Part shown: piece by piece, positions 33,940 to 46,800 of the stretch
Numbering within the stretch: position 1 is the first letter of the stretch
Layout: each line of letters begins with the position of its first letter
From: Tenacibaculum mesophilum
GTDB taxonomy: Bacteria; Bacteroidota; Bacteroidia; Flavobacteriales; Flavobacteriaceae
Direction: 5' to 3'
Length of the DNA: 64,000 nucleotides
NCBI RefSeq assembly: GCF_003867075.1
Contig: NZ_CP032544.1
Coordinates: forward strand, 1,044,001-1,108,000
Made by a program: the position numbers and the translations under genes
Notes under the pieces: model-generated
The model's database searches: none
What the model saw: the letters and a program-made list of their open reading frames with translations, nothing else
Told to the model about the DNA's origin: nothing

Positions 33940-34887
33940 TTAAAACATGATCATTTTTTGTGTACAACGTGCTAAACTTGGTCTTCTTTCATAATCAAAC
34001 CCAAGTGTAATCATGTGTGTTCCGTAATTATAATCTTGTGTTTTATTCATATTGATACTAAAACCATACGACATGTAAAGATTATTTTTCTTTAAACCAA
34101 GTAATGGTGCAATAGCATTTGGTTGAAAAAACTGGTCATTTAAGAACGTATAACTTAAACCAGCCCAAACATATCCATCTCTAATTCCTCTTCTTGCTTT
34201 AATATTCATATCTGTTCTAGAGCGTTTATCGGCTTCTCTATACTCTACTAGCATTGATGGCTCTAACTCAAAGTTTCTGCTTAATTTCGTAAAGGTGTAA
34301 GATGTAAAAAGCACATACTTTCTTAGTACTTCTGGTTCACCGGTTTGAAAATCCTCTATCTCTTTATTTAAGATGTTCATAATGTTTGCACTAATACTAA
34401 ATCGTTCGTAACGATATAACAAACCTACATCAAAGTTTGAATTGTTTAAAGTTCTGTTTGATACTGTTTGTCCTGAGTTATTTTCTGATGTATCAATACC
34501 AAATTGCGTAAAGCTATAACTTAAAGCAAACGATAGAAAACTATCATGAAAGTCACTTAATGTTAAGTGACTTGCAAATGACAATTTTGCTCCTTTTTGA
34601 GTGGTATACCCGTTTTTATCATTAAATAACGTGATTCCTCCACCAAAAGTATCTGCGATACGTGCTTCAACTGTTAATGATTGTGTATCGGGTGCGTCTT
34701 TAACTCCAATCCACTGGCTTACTCCATTTAATCTAACCTGTAAACCTGTTCCTATACCTGCATAGGTTGGGGAAATTAAAAATGGATTGTCTGCCAAATG
34801 ACTTACATATTGGGGTAATTCTACTTCTTGTGCAGCAAGTTTTACACTACTAAATACTACACTTAAAATTATTACTATTTTTCTCAT
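33940..34887 (-). CDS. sprF: PorP/SprF family type IX secretion outer-membrane protein
   Basis: A 315-residue protein with a signal peptide (VIILSVVFSSVKLAAQ) and an outer-membrane beta-barrel of the PorP/SprF family. The typical start of the mature part is ELPQYVSHLADNPFLISPTYAG, followed by alternating barrel strands and conserved YMSYGFSINMNKT near the end. In Flavobacterium johnsoniae SprF is needed for delivery of the adhesin SprB to the surface by the type IX secretion system. Here it lies 6 bases after the giant adhesin gene, in the same order. The role is inferred from family and position. Confidence 0.9.
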   Translation of the reverse strand: MRKIVIILSVVFSSVKLAAQEVELPQYVSHLADNPFLISPTYAGIGTGLQVRLNGVSQWIGVKDAPDTQSLTVEARIADTFGGGITLFNDKNGYTTQKGAKLSFASHLTLSDFHDSFLSFALSYSFTQFGIDTSENNSGQTVSNRTLNNSNFDVGLLYRYERFSISANIMNILNKEIEDFQTGEPEVLRKYVLFTSYTFTKLSRNFELEPSMLVEYREADKRSRTDMNIKARRGIRDGYVWAGLSYTFLNDQFFQPNAIAPLLGLKKNNLYMSYGFSINMNKTQDYNYGTHMITLGFDYERRPSLARCTQKMIMF

Positions 34888-34893
34888 TTCTTT

Positions 34894-37800
34894 TTATCTA
34901 TATAGTGTAAAGTGTCCCATTATTTTCTTCTCTTGACCTGATAACTCTTTAAAGTAAATAGTATACCAATAATCTCCTGATGGTAATGGTGTACCTTCAT
35001 AAGTACCATCCCATCCTTCTACAGAACCTTTAAACTCGGCAATGTTACGTGCATATCTATCATAAATAAACACTTGAATATCATGATATTCTTCTACTTC
35101 ACGAGGGTACCAATAATCATTTGTTCCATCTCCGTCTGGAGTAAATAAGTTTGGAACGAAAATAGTAATATACTCTCCTCTTATAGTTACTGTTTCCTCA
35201 CAGCCTCTAGCATCTCTTACCGTAATAGTGTAATCTTTTGTTTGTAAGATTAAGAACTCATTATCTGATCCAAAATCACCTCCATCTACACTATACTCAT
35301 AAGGTGGTAATCCAAAATCTGCATTGGCTATTAAAGTATTCTTAACCGAATCATCAATATCTAAGGTTAATGCTTGAATATCTTCAATACTAATTGGACT
35401 ACTAGTAGAACTTTCAGAACATGAAGTTATTGTATGTGTTGCTGTAACATAGTATCCTGTTCCTGCTGGTACATCAATAAATTCTCCTGTATTATTTGTT
35501 ACTACAGGGTTTCCTATTCCGTCATATAATGTGTAAGACATATTAGCTCTATATGCTTCATCAACTATTGCTTTAATAATATTTCCTACCTCACAGGTAT
35601 ATGCAAAATCAACTGTTAATTGTAAATCTACTGGTTCAGCCGTAGTTACTCTAATTGGGTCTGCAACATTACAACCTGCTTCATCTCTTACTGTAATGTA
35701 GTAAGACGTACCTGCTTGGATGTTTTCTGCTGCTCCTAACACAATTGTATTCGTTGTATATGGTGTAGGCTGTTCTATATTATTAATACTTACGTAGTAA
35801 GGTTGTGTTCCTCCTTGTACATCTAACTCTATTGTTGGAGTTGCATTATTAATACAAGTTTGTTCTGTAACTCCTACCAATGTTGCTGTAAATTGTTGTG
35901 GTTGATCAATAACTACATCAATAGTATCAATACATCCAACCTTATCTTTAACAGTAATGGTATACGTACCTGCTGTTAAGTTTCTGAACACATTATCGGT
36001 AACAAATTTATTTGTTGGGTCTGTACTAATATTGTATTCATATCCTGTTAAGTTTCCTCCTGAGGCTAATACTGTAATAGTACCATCATTTCCTCCAAAA
36101 CAACTTACATCTGTATGGTTTTCAGCAACTACTAAAGGTTCTGGTTCTACAATAGGATGTGGTGCAGTATCTTCTGTACATACTTCTCCAAATCTATTAG
36201 TACTTCTTACTCTAATTTTATATGTACCAACATCTAAACCTCCAAAAGTATTTGATGTTGTCCATGTTCCATCAATCGGGTTATTACTATCATCTAACAG
36301 TTGGTATTCGTAATTACCGAAACCGCCTGCTACAGTTGCTGATAACACTCCATTAGCATCTCCATTACAGGTAACAAATCCTGAATCAACTACCAAAGTT
36401 GGTACTAAAGGTTCGTATGCGTTGACTGTTACTACAACTGTATCTTCACAATTATTATCATCACGTACATAGAATGTTTGAGAACCTGAACTTACGTTTG
36501 TAAACGTATTGTCAGGACCAAAATTCACTCCATCGCTACTATATTCATAAACGCCTGTACCTCCTATTGCACTCACTACTACGGTTGCATTAGCATTGTT
36601 ACAAGTTATATCTGCAGTAATATTTGCCGAAGCTTCTACTTCTGAAGGGTCAATTATATCCACCTGCCTTGTATACGAACAGCTATATTTATTATCTCTA
36701 ACAATTACTGTGTAATTAGTACCCGCTGGTAAATTGCTAAATGTATTTGATAACTGTTCTACTTGCGTTACTCCGTCAGGATAGGTTAAAATATAACTAT
36801 AACTTACAGTTGCATCTTGTGTTTGACCTCCTGTTACATTAGTTACTTCAATGGTTGCTGTTCTTTCTCCTTCACATAAGTTTGGAGTAACAGTTACATC
36901 TGCTGCCATATTTGTAGTTGGCTGTAATGTAAATGTAAATGTTTCTTCACACCCTGTAACATCTCTAACTGTTGCTGTATAATTACCTGCTATTAACCCA
37001 GTAATTCTTCTATTACTATCAAAATTTTGAACTGGTGTAGCTGGTGCTGCATCATTTACTAATTGATACTCATACGGTGCCCAACCTCCTTGAGCTTCTA
37101 ACAAGATTTCTCCAGAATCAGTAACATTACAATTAATATACGTTGGTGTGCCTGTTAATGCTAATGCGTTTGCTGGTTCTTCAATTATAAAGTTTTCACT
37201 TTGTGCTTCACAGAATGGTGTATTCGTCATACTTACAACCACATAATATTCACCTGCTACTAAATTAGTAGTAATTGTTTCTGGAGTACCTCCTGTACCA
37301 TTTCCTGATGTAATAGTAGTTGGGTTACCTACTTCAAATACTTCGTAAGTATAAACATCTGTATATGGTGTAGCTGCACTAAAATCTATTGTTGCACTTC
37401 CTGTACCACCAAAACAAGCTCTTTGAACATTACTTACTAATATATCAAAGGTAGGTTCTGGTTCTACCGTGTGATATACTTCTAAAGTACATCCTGTTGC
37501 TGCATTGTACATCTCAATTGTGTAATCATCAACCGGTACGTTATTAAATACTGCTGCATCTGCATCTGATACCACATTTAATGTTCGTGTATAAGGAGTA
37601 GCTCCTGTTCCTGTTATTGTATACTGAATATTTGGTAATGCTGGCACTACTTTTACAGTGATATTCTCTCCTGTATTACAGTCTGTATCTTTAATTACAT
37701 CGATATCTGCTGCTGTCATTGGAGTAAATGGAGCTATCCTTACTACTCTAGATACAAAACAATCTGTATTTTCATCATATACTTTTACTGTATAATCTCC

Positions 37801-40800
37801 TCCAGCTAAATTAGTTGATATATATGTAAAGTTACTATCGTCTTGTAATACATCACCTGTTGCATTATCTTCAAACACAACTCGAACATAGTTTCCTGTT
37901 CCTCCTGTAATCGCTGCCTTGTCAACTGTAATTATAGCATTGTTTGTTGTATTACTTCCTGCTGTACAAGCAAACTGTGTTACTGTAATTGCTGCTGAAA
38001 TATCTATTACTGGATTTTCTCTTACTGTAATTGATACATCTGTTGTACACCCATTTACTCCCGTAGCTGTAACTATATAGTCATCTGCTGGTAAGTTCGC
38101 AAATACCGTATCACTTCCTGCTAAAACAGCATTATATGTTCCTGATACATTATTAATCTCATAACTTAATGGTAAAATACCATTATCTACTGGTGAAACT
38201 GTAACTTCTCCTGTTGATGTTCCGAAACAAATATCTGTTACTGTAGCTACTACCGTGAAATTAGGAGTTTCAGCATCTTCAATTTCAATAGTTTTAACTA
38301 CTGAACATTCTGGTGTTGCTCCTGTATCGTAAACTGTTACGGTATATACTCCTGCTACCGTAGGATTTAGCGTTAATGTTGTACCTGCTAAATTCGTTCT
38401 TCCTACTGCTATACTTGGTCCTGCAACTTCATAAGCATAACTACTAGATCCTGAAGTTACTTCTAATGCTACAGTTGCTGCCATTGGTGCATTACATGTT
38501 AACTTCTTAGTCTCTGTTAATGTAAATACTAAATCTGGTGTTATTGTAACATTCGTTGGGGTACCTTCTGTACATCCATTAGAATCTACTACATTTACTG
38601 TATAAGCATCTGCTGCTAAATTGGTAAATGTATAGTTTGCAGCATTCAGTATTTGCGTTTCTACTACTCCACTTCCGTTAGATAATGTATAAGTATATGT
38701 ACCTGTACCTCCTGTTGCTGTTACTGATATACTTCCTCCTACTGTGGTATCACATGAATTGTCATTCTCAGTTACTGTAAATGTTACCGCTGCTGGATTT
38801 GCTATGACTACTTGATCAGTTGACTCACAATATAATCCGACAGCACCATTTTTATCTCGTACTACTACTGTATAATCTCCTGCTGGTAAGTTCGTAAAGA
38901 TATTGTTTGAACTAAACGTGTTACCTGCATAAGCAACTCCTGGGGTAGCTGTTTCTTCTAATTGGTACACATAATCTCCCCAACCTCCTGATCCGGTGGC
39001 TGTAATAGTAGCATCTGAACCATTGTAACAGCTTACTACTGGATTGGTAACTCCTGTTACTGATAACGAATCTGCTGGCTCTGCAATGGTAAAGTTTGCA
39101 CTTTGTGCTTCACAGAATGGACTGTTAGTTCCCATATCTATTCGTACATAGTACTCTCCTGCTACCAATCCTGTGATTGTTTCTGGTGTACCTGCTGTTC
39201 CTGTTCCTGTTACTGCCGTTGCTGTACCTGTAGTAGCATCGTAAACAATATAACTATAACCACTTGTGTATGGTGGTGTACTTGGTACAAAACTTAAGAC
39301 AGCACTTCCATTATTATCTCCTTTACAATCTACATCATCTACATTGGTAATTAAAATATCAAAGGTAGGTTCTGCTTCTACTGTGTGATACTCTGTATAT
39401 ATACAATTGGTATCTCTATTTTCTAACTCTACTCTATAAGTTCCTGTTGCTAATAATGTTGTAAAATCTCCATCTGTATTAGTTCTAGTTTCTAATAGAG
39501 CATTCGTATCATCATACAATCTAAATTCAAAATTTGCTAATGCTCCTCCTGTATTTATAGTATAGGTAGCCTCTATATCTTCTCCCTCATTACAATCAAT
39601 AGTTCTTTGTGGACTAATTGTTACACCTGTAATTGCTACATAAGCATCAATAGTAGTGTTTTCTACTCCTGAACATCCTTTATCGTCATAAACAGTGATT
39701 GATACTGGTCCTCCTGAGGTATTCGTTGTACTAAAACTTGTACTCGAACCGTCTTGGGTTATTGGTCCGCTTCCGTCTACTGGGGTATAAACAAATACAT
39801 AACGTGTATAATTTGTTGAACCTCCTACTGTTCCTGCTGGAATAGTTACCGTAGCAACATCTACAGTATTACCTGCGCTACATCCAAATTGATCTACAAC
39901 TGGTGTACTCGGTACTATTGGAGCGTATTCATCTATTACAATATCTGTAACGGTGAAAGTACATCCATTCGTTCCTTCTCCTGTAACGGAGTATGTTCCT
40001 GGTGGTAAATCTGTTATTACATTTCCTGTAATCGTTCCTGCTGCAGGAATTATACTATAATTTAATGGTAAAATTCCATTGTCTACTGCCGTTAAAGTAA
40101 TTCTACCCGAATTATCTCCTGAACATAAACTAGCCTCGGCTAATGCTGTGAAACTAGGAATTTCAGCATCTTCAATTTCAATAGTTTTAACTACTGAACA
40201 TTCTGGTGTTGCTCCTGTATCGTAAACTGTTACGGTATATACTCCTGCTACCGTAGGATTTAGCGTTAATGTTGTACCTGCTAAATTCGTTCTTCCTACT
40301 GCTATACTTGGTCCTGCAACTTCATAAGCATAACTACTAGATCCTGAAGTTACTTCTAATGCTACAGTTGCTGCCATTGGTGCATTACATGTTAACTTCT
40401 TAGTCTCTGTTAATGTAAATACTAAATCTGGTGTTATTGTAACATTCGTTGGGGTACCTTCTGTACATCCATTAGAATCTACTACATTTACTGTATAAGC
40501 ATCTGCTGCTAAATTGGTAAATGTATAGTTTGCAGCATTCAGTATTTGCGTTTCTACTACTCCACTTCCGTTAGATAATGTATAAGTATATGTACCTGTA
40601 CCTCCTGTTGCTGTTACTGATATACTTCCTCCTACTGTGGTATCACATGAATTGTCATTCTCAGTTACTGTAAATGTTACCGCTGCTGGATTTGCTATGA
40701 CTACTTGATCAGTTGACTCACAATATAATCCGACAGCACCATTTTTATCTCGTACTACTACTGTATAATCTCCTGCTGGTAAGTTCGTAAAGATATTGTT

Positions 40801-43800
40801 TGAACTAAACGTGTTACCTGCATAAGCAACTCCTGGGGTAGCTGTTTCTTCTAATTGGTACACATAATCTCCCCAACCTCCTGATCCGGTGGCTGTAATA
40901 GTAGCATCTGAACCATTGTAACAGCTTACTACTGGATTGGTAACTCCTGTTACTGATAACGAATCTGCTGGCTCTGCAATGGTAAAGTTTGCACTTTGTG
41001 CTTCACAGAATGGACTGTTAGTTCCCATATCTATTCGTACATAGTACTCTCCTGCTACCAATCCTGTGATTGTTTCTGGTGTACCTGCTGTTCCTGTTCC
41101 TGTTACTGCCGTTGCTGTACCTGTAGTAGCATCGTAAACAATATAACTATAACCACTTGTGTATGGTGGTGTACTTGGTACAAAACTTAAGACAGCACTT
41201 CCATTATTATCTCCTTTACAATCTACATCATCTACATTGGTAATTAAAATATCAAAGGTAGGTTCTGCTTCTACTGTGTGATACTCTGTATATATACAAT
41301 TGGTATCTCTATTTTCTAACTCTACTCTATAAGTTCCTGTTGCTAATAATGTTGTAAAATCTCCATCTGTATTAGTTCTAGTTTCTAATAGAGCATTCGT
41401 ATCATCATACAATCTAAATTCAAAATTTGCTAATGCTCCTCCTGTATTTATAGTATAGGTAGCCTCTATATCTTCTCCCTCATTACAATCAATAGTTCTT
41501 TGTGGACTAATTGTTACACCTGTAATTGCTACATAAGCATCAATAGTAGTGTTTTCTACTCCTGAACATCCTTTATCGTCATAAACAGTGATTGATACTG
41601 GTCCTCCTGAGGTATTCGTTGTACTAAAACTTGTACTCGAACCGTCTTGGGTTATTGGTCCGCTTCCGTCTACTGGGGTATAAACAAATACATAACGTGT
41701 ATAATTTGTTGAACCTCCTACTGTTCCTGCTGGAATAGTTACCGTAGCAACATCTACAGTATTACCTGCGCTACATCCAAATTGATCTACAACTGGTGTA
41801 CTCGGTACTATTGGAGCGTATTCATCTATTACAATATCTGTAACGGTGAAAGTACATCCATTCGTTCCTTCTCCTGTAACGGAGTATGTTCCTGGTGGTA
41901 AATCTGTTATTACATTTCCTGTAATCGTTCCTGCTGCAGGAATTATACTATAATTTAATGGTAAAATTCCATTGTCTACTGCCGTTAAAGTAATTCTACC
42001 CGAATTATCTCCTGAACATAAACTAGCCTCGGCTAATGCTGTGAAACTAGGAATTTCAGCATCTTGAATAGTTACAGTTTGTGTACCTGTAGTACATCCT
42101 GTATTTATATCTGTAACTGATACTGTATATGTTCCTGGAGCCAAACTAATAATTGCTGTAGTGTTACCTGCTGGGATAGCTACTGGAGCCCCTCCATCAA
42201 CCGAATAAGTATAGTTTGCTGTGAAAGTTGCTGTATTGTGTGAACCGCTATTAATTGTAAGAGTAGCTTCTCCATTTAAAACACACTCTGCATTTTTTGT
42301 AGGTACCACATCAAATGTAACATTCTCGTGTACTATTACTGTTGTTGGTACACTTTCACAACCTGTAGCGTCTCTTACTACAATATCATAACTACCTGGG
42401 GTTACATTATTTTGTGTAAAAGTTGTGTTAGTTGTTTCTGTACTAAAGGTAGCTCCTCCATTTAATGAATATTGGTAAGGTGCTACACCAGTAGTAACTG
42501 TTGCTGTAATCGTTTTATTTGCAGGACAACTATCTGCTACTGCTGTGGCTGTTGGTAATTGTGCTACATTTAAAGTTACTGTACCTAAATTAGCAGTACA
42601 CGCTCCTGTTCCATTACTATCTTCAACTTCTACCGTTACGTCTACAGATGTTATACTAGTAGGTGCTGTTACTGTAATTTCATTACCTGTAACTGTTGCT
42701 GTTGCAGTCGCTTCAGATAAAGTTACGTTATAAGTGTAAGGTGCAAACCCTCCTAAAACATTTTCTACTCTTATCTTCCCTGGAACGTTACATGTAATAT
42801 CATTTAATTTATTCAAATTACCTGTTATAGGCTGACCTTCTTTAATAGTTACATCTAAACTACCAAATTCACAAACAGGTGGTCCTCCCGTTGTATTGCT
42901 AAGTATAATATAATATACTCCTGAAGGTAACCCAGTTGCCACAATAGGGGCAAAACCTGTTTGTGGAACATTCGTATATGCAGGTAAAGCTGTACCTGCG
43001 TTAGTTACTGGGTCTCTTTCATACAACGTCCAAGTAAAATTATTGTTTAAATCTGTACTTGTATTATCTATTTCAAATGTAATTTGCCCATTAGAACTAC
43101 CACTACATTGATTATTGTTTACTGTAGGTGTAATTGGCACAGAAGGGGTAAAAGTAGCATAAACATCTTCATTGTTCTGCTTAATACAGTCATCTGTTGT
43201 ATCAAGAGGAGTACCATTTAAATCTTTTACATAAAACACATACGTTAACCCAGGAGTTAAATTTTTAAATGTATACGTTCTATCTTGATCAGGTACTGGT
43301 GCTGGTGCTGGAGGTGCTGGACTATCAATGTCTGGATCAACCCAACCAGAAGGAGTTCCTATTGCAAACTGGAAAGGACCAGCTCCTAAAAAAGCTTCAA
43401 CAGTTACACTAAACCCTTCATTACAGCTAGTAGGATTTGCAACTGGGTTTACGATTAAACCTTCAACTGGATAAGGAACTTCATATCTTCCAAAATTAAA
43501 AATACATCTTGTAGTAACACCATCTGCTTCTACAATCCTTATCGCTGGGTAAACTATTGTCCCTGAATCTATTCCTGTAAATGTAGGAGAAGATTGCCAT
43601 GTTGCTCCGTCATCTTTACTAAACTCAACACTATAAGGTGTTGGTACTGTAGGGTAATTAGTAAACTCAAAACCAAACAGGTTTTCATTTCCTAAAAAAG
43701 GTGTGCCGCACACAGGTAAAATTGAACTTAAATCGGCTGTTAAAGGTGGTAATTCTTCTAATGTAAAATCAAAAGTGTCCTCACACCCTAAAGCATCTGT

Positions 43801-46800
43801 AATTTTAATTTCATAAGTATCTACAGCTAAGTTATTGAAACTAAAATTAGTACCTATGAAGTTGTCTAATCTATCTATTTCGGTATTTGAACTATCTTCA
43901 ATGGTAATAGTATAAGGTCCTTGACCTCTATTTACTATTATTTCACCATCTACACTACCTCTATCTCCATTACATGTAGGGTTATTAGGTGTTGCTGTGA
44001 TATCTACAGGCATAATATATGCTATTACAACATCTTCGATAACATAAGAACATGTTGAACTATCTCTTACATATACATCATAAGTGTTAGGTGCTAAATT
44101 AGTTATAGGGTTCGTGTTTGAAAAACCTGTTGTAGGTACTGGGTCTCCAGCTGTTACTACAGCATATTCGTAAGTTCCTGTTCCTGTACCTCCTGTAGCA
44201 CTAATTGCTATTGATCCAGGTGTACAACTAGCGTTTGTGGGTGTTGCTGTTGCTTGTAACTGCGGATTAATAGTTATACTTTTAGTAGTAATACAACCCC
44301 TACCATCTTTTACATTAACTGTATAAGTATTTGGTGTTAGTCCTGTAAAAGTATATTCATCTGGTGTGGCTACATCTGGATTTTGCCATGGATTTCCATT
44401 AATGTTGTATTGATAATCTCCATTACCAACGGTGTTGCTCACTAAGATACTTCCACTTGTTCCATCAAAACATGTTGTTGCTACATCAAAATCTACTGTT
44501 TGCGATGGGTTTATCATTACTGTTACTGGTGATGAATCACAACCCAAACGATCTGTAGCTACTACTGTATACGTTCCTGCTGCTACATCTGTAAACTCTG
44601 TCGTAGTTGTTCCTAATGATGTTCCTCCATTATCAAATAACTCATAACTAAATGGTGCGCCATTTCCTCCGCTTCCGTTTGGTGTAATAGTAGCTCCTGT
44701 TGCTGGTACACAAGTAACTTCTTTTGTTACTGGTGCTACTACTGTTACTACACTTGGATCTGTTAAGGTTGCACTTACTGTTTGCTCACATGCTGCAATT
44801 CCTCCTACTGGACGAACTTCAATTGTATGTGTTCCTGATGTAAAGTTTGGTATAACAAATGGATTATTTCCTGAAGTACTTACCCAACCTGCTCCTATAT
44901 TATATTCAAACTCAGTTGGTGTTGATGATGGAAAACTTGCTTCTACTTCTATACTTCCATTATTGTCTCCTAAACATGTAGGATTTGTCGTGTTTATAAC
45001 TGCTGCTGTAAATTCTTGATCTGCTGCTACTGTTACCAATACATCTTCTGTACAATTACTTCCATAATCTACAGTTACTGTATGAGCTCCAGCTGCTACA
45101 TTATTAAAAATATTAGCATTTGCTCCTGTTTGTGCTGCAGCCCCATCTAAAGAATAAGTATAACTAGCATCAAATGGTGTTATGGTGATATTTCCTGTAC
45201 CATCACAGTTATATACTACAGTACTTGCAAATGGTGGTACTGCTGGTAAATCTGCTATCGTTAAGGTGTCTAAAATTCTTTCACAGCCATTTGAATCTTC
45301 TACTTTTGTCTCATAATCTCCTGCTGGTAAATTAGATACTGTTGTTCCTGCTATTTGTGTATAAGCTCCTCCTCCTACTAATCTATAATAATAAATGTAA
45401 GGTGCTGTTCCACCTGTTGGTGCTGTAAAACTTATCGTTCCTAAAATAGTGCCTGTAGGGCTACACATTAAGTCTGTTTTACTTGCTGAGCCTCCTGATA
45501 ATGCTGTTGGAACATTAATCGTTTCTGTTGATGTGGCTACTGGTGGACAACCGTTTGCATCACTTACTGTAATTTGATAAGTACCATCTCCTAATCCTGT
45601 AAAACTGTAATTAACATCTGCTGATGGTCCTTGTACAAATGGACCTCCTGGTCCTGTAACTGTTACGGTATATGGTGAGGTTCCACTTCCTACAGTTACA
45701 TTGATTGTTCCCGTATCTGTACTACAATTTGGTTGTGTTGATGTACTGCTTACGGTTGGTGCTGCTATTTGATTCACTGTTACTGTATCTGAATATTCAC
45801 AGTAATTTGTTCCTCCATTTTTATCTCTTACATACACCGTATAAGTTCCTGCTGGTACTGCAATTGGACTAGAAGTGTACGAGGTTTGCACCCCTCCTGT
45901 TTCTACTATAAATTCATAATTACCGTCTCCTCCGTTTGGAGTAATTACTATTTGACCATCGTTACATGTTGCACTTACTGTTGTTATTGTTGCTGTTAAC
46001 TGTGGTAAAATAGTTGCATCTTTTGCTGGAACTGTACAGCCTAATCCGTCTCTTACTTCAATACTGTAAGTACCATCTGTTAACCCTGTAAAAGTAAACT
46101 CATCTGGTGTAGCTACATTTGGGTTTTGCCAAATTCCTCCATCAATCCTAAATTGGTAATCATTATTACCCGATGTAACTTCTACACGAATCTCACCATT
46201 CCCACTTCCATCATAACATAATGTAGGTGTTAAATCAAAATCTACTGTTTGCGATGGGTTTATCATTACTGTTACTGGTGATGAATCACAACCCAAACGA
46301 TCTGTAGCTACTACTGTATACGTTCCTGCTGCTACATCTGTAAACTCTGTCGTAGTTGTTCCTAATGATGTTCCTCCATTATCAAATAACTCATAACTAA
46401 ATGGTGCGCCATTTCCTCCGCTTCCGTTTGGTGTAATAGTAGCTCCTGTTGCTGGTACACAAGTAACTTCTTTTGTTACTGGTGCTACTACTGTTACTAC
46501 ACTTGGATCTGTTAAGGTTGCACTTACTGTTTGCTCACATGCTGCAATTCCTCCTACTGGACGAACTTCAATTGTATGTGTTCCTGATGTAAAGTTTGGT
46601 ATAACAAATGGATTATTTCCTGAAGTACTTACCCAACCTGCTCCTATATTATATTCAAACTCAGTTGGTGTTGATGATGGAAAACTTGCTTCTACTTCTA
46701 TACTTCCATTATTGTCTCCTAAACATGTAGGATTTGTCGTGTTTATAACTGCTGCTGTAAATTCTTGATCTGCTGCTACTGTTACCAATACATCTTCTGT

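Noticed and set aside
39103..39297. Cysteine-rich 64-residue plus-strand frame, present again unchanged at 40996-41190
   Set aside because: It is antisense to the adhesin and its exact second copy is explained by the 1893-bp duplication. The cysteines arise from the reverse complement of Thr/Val/Ala-rich repeat codons.
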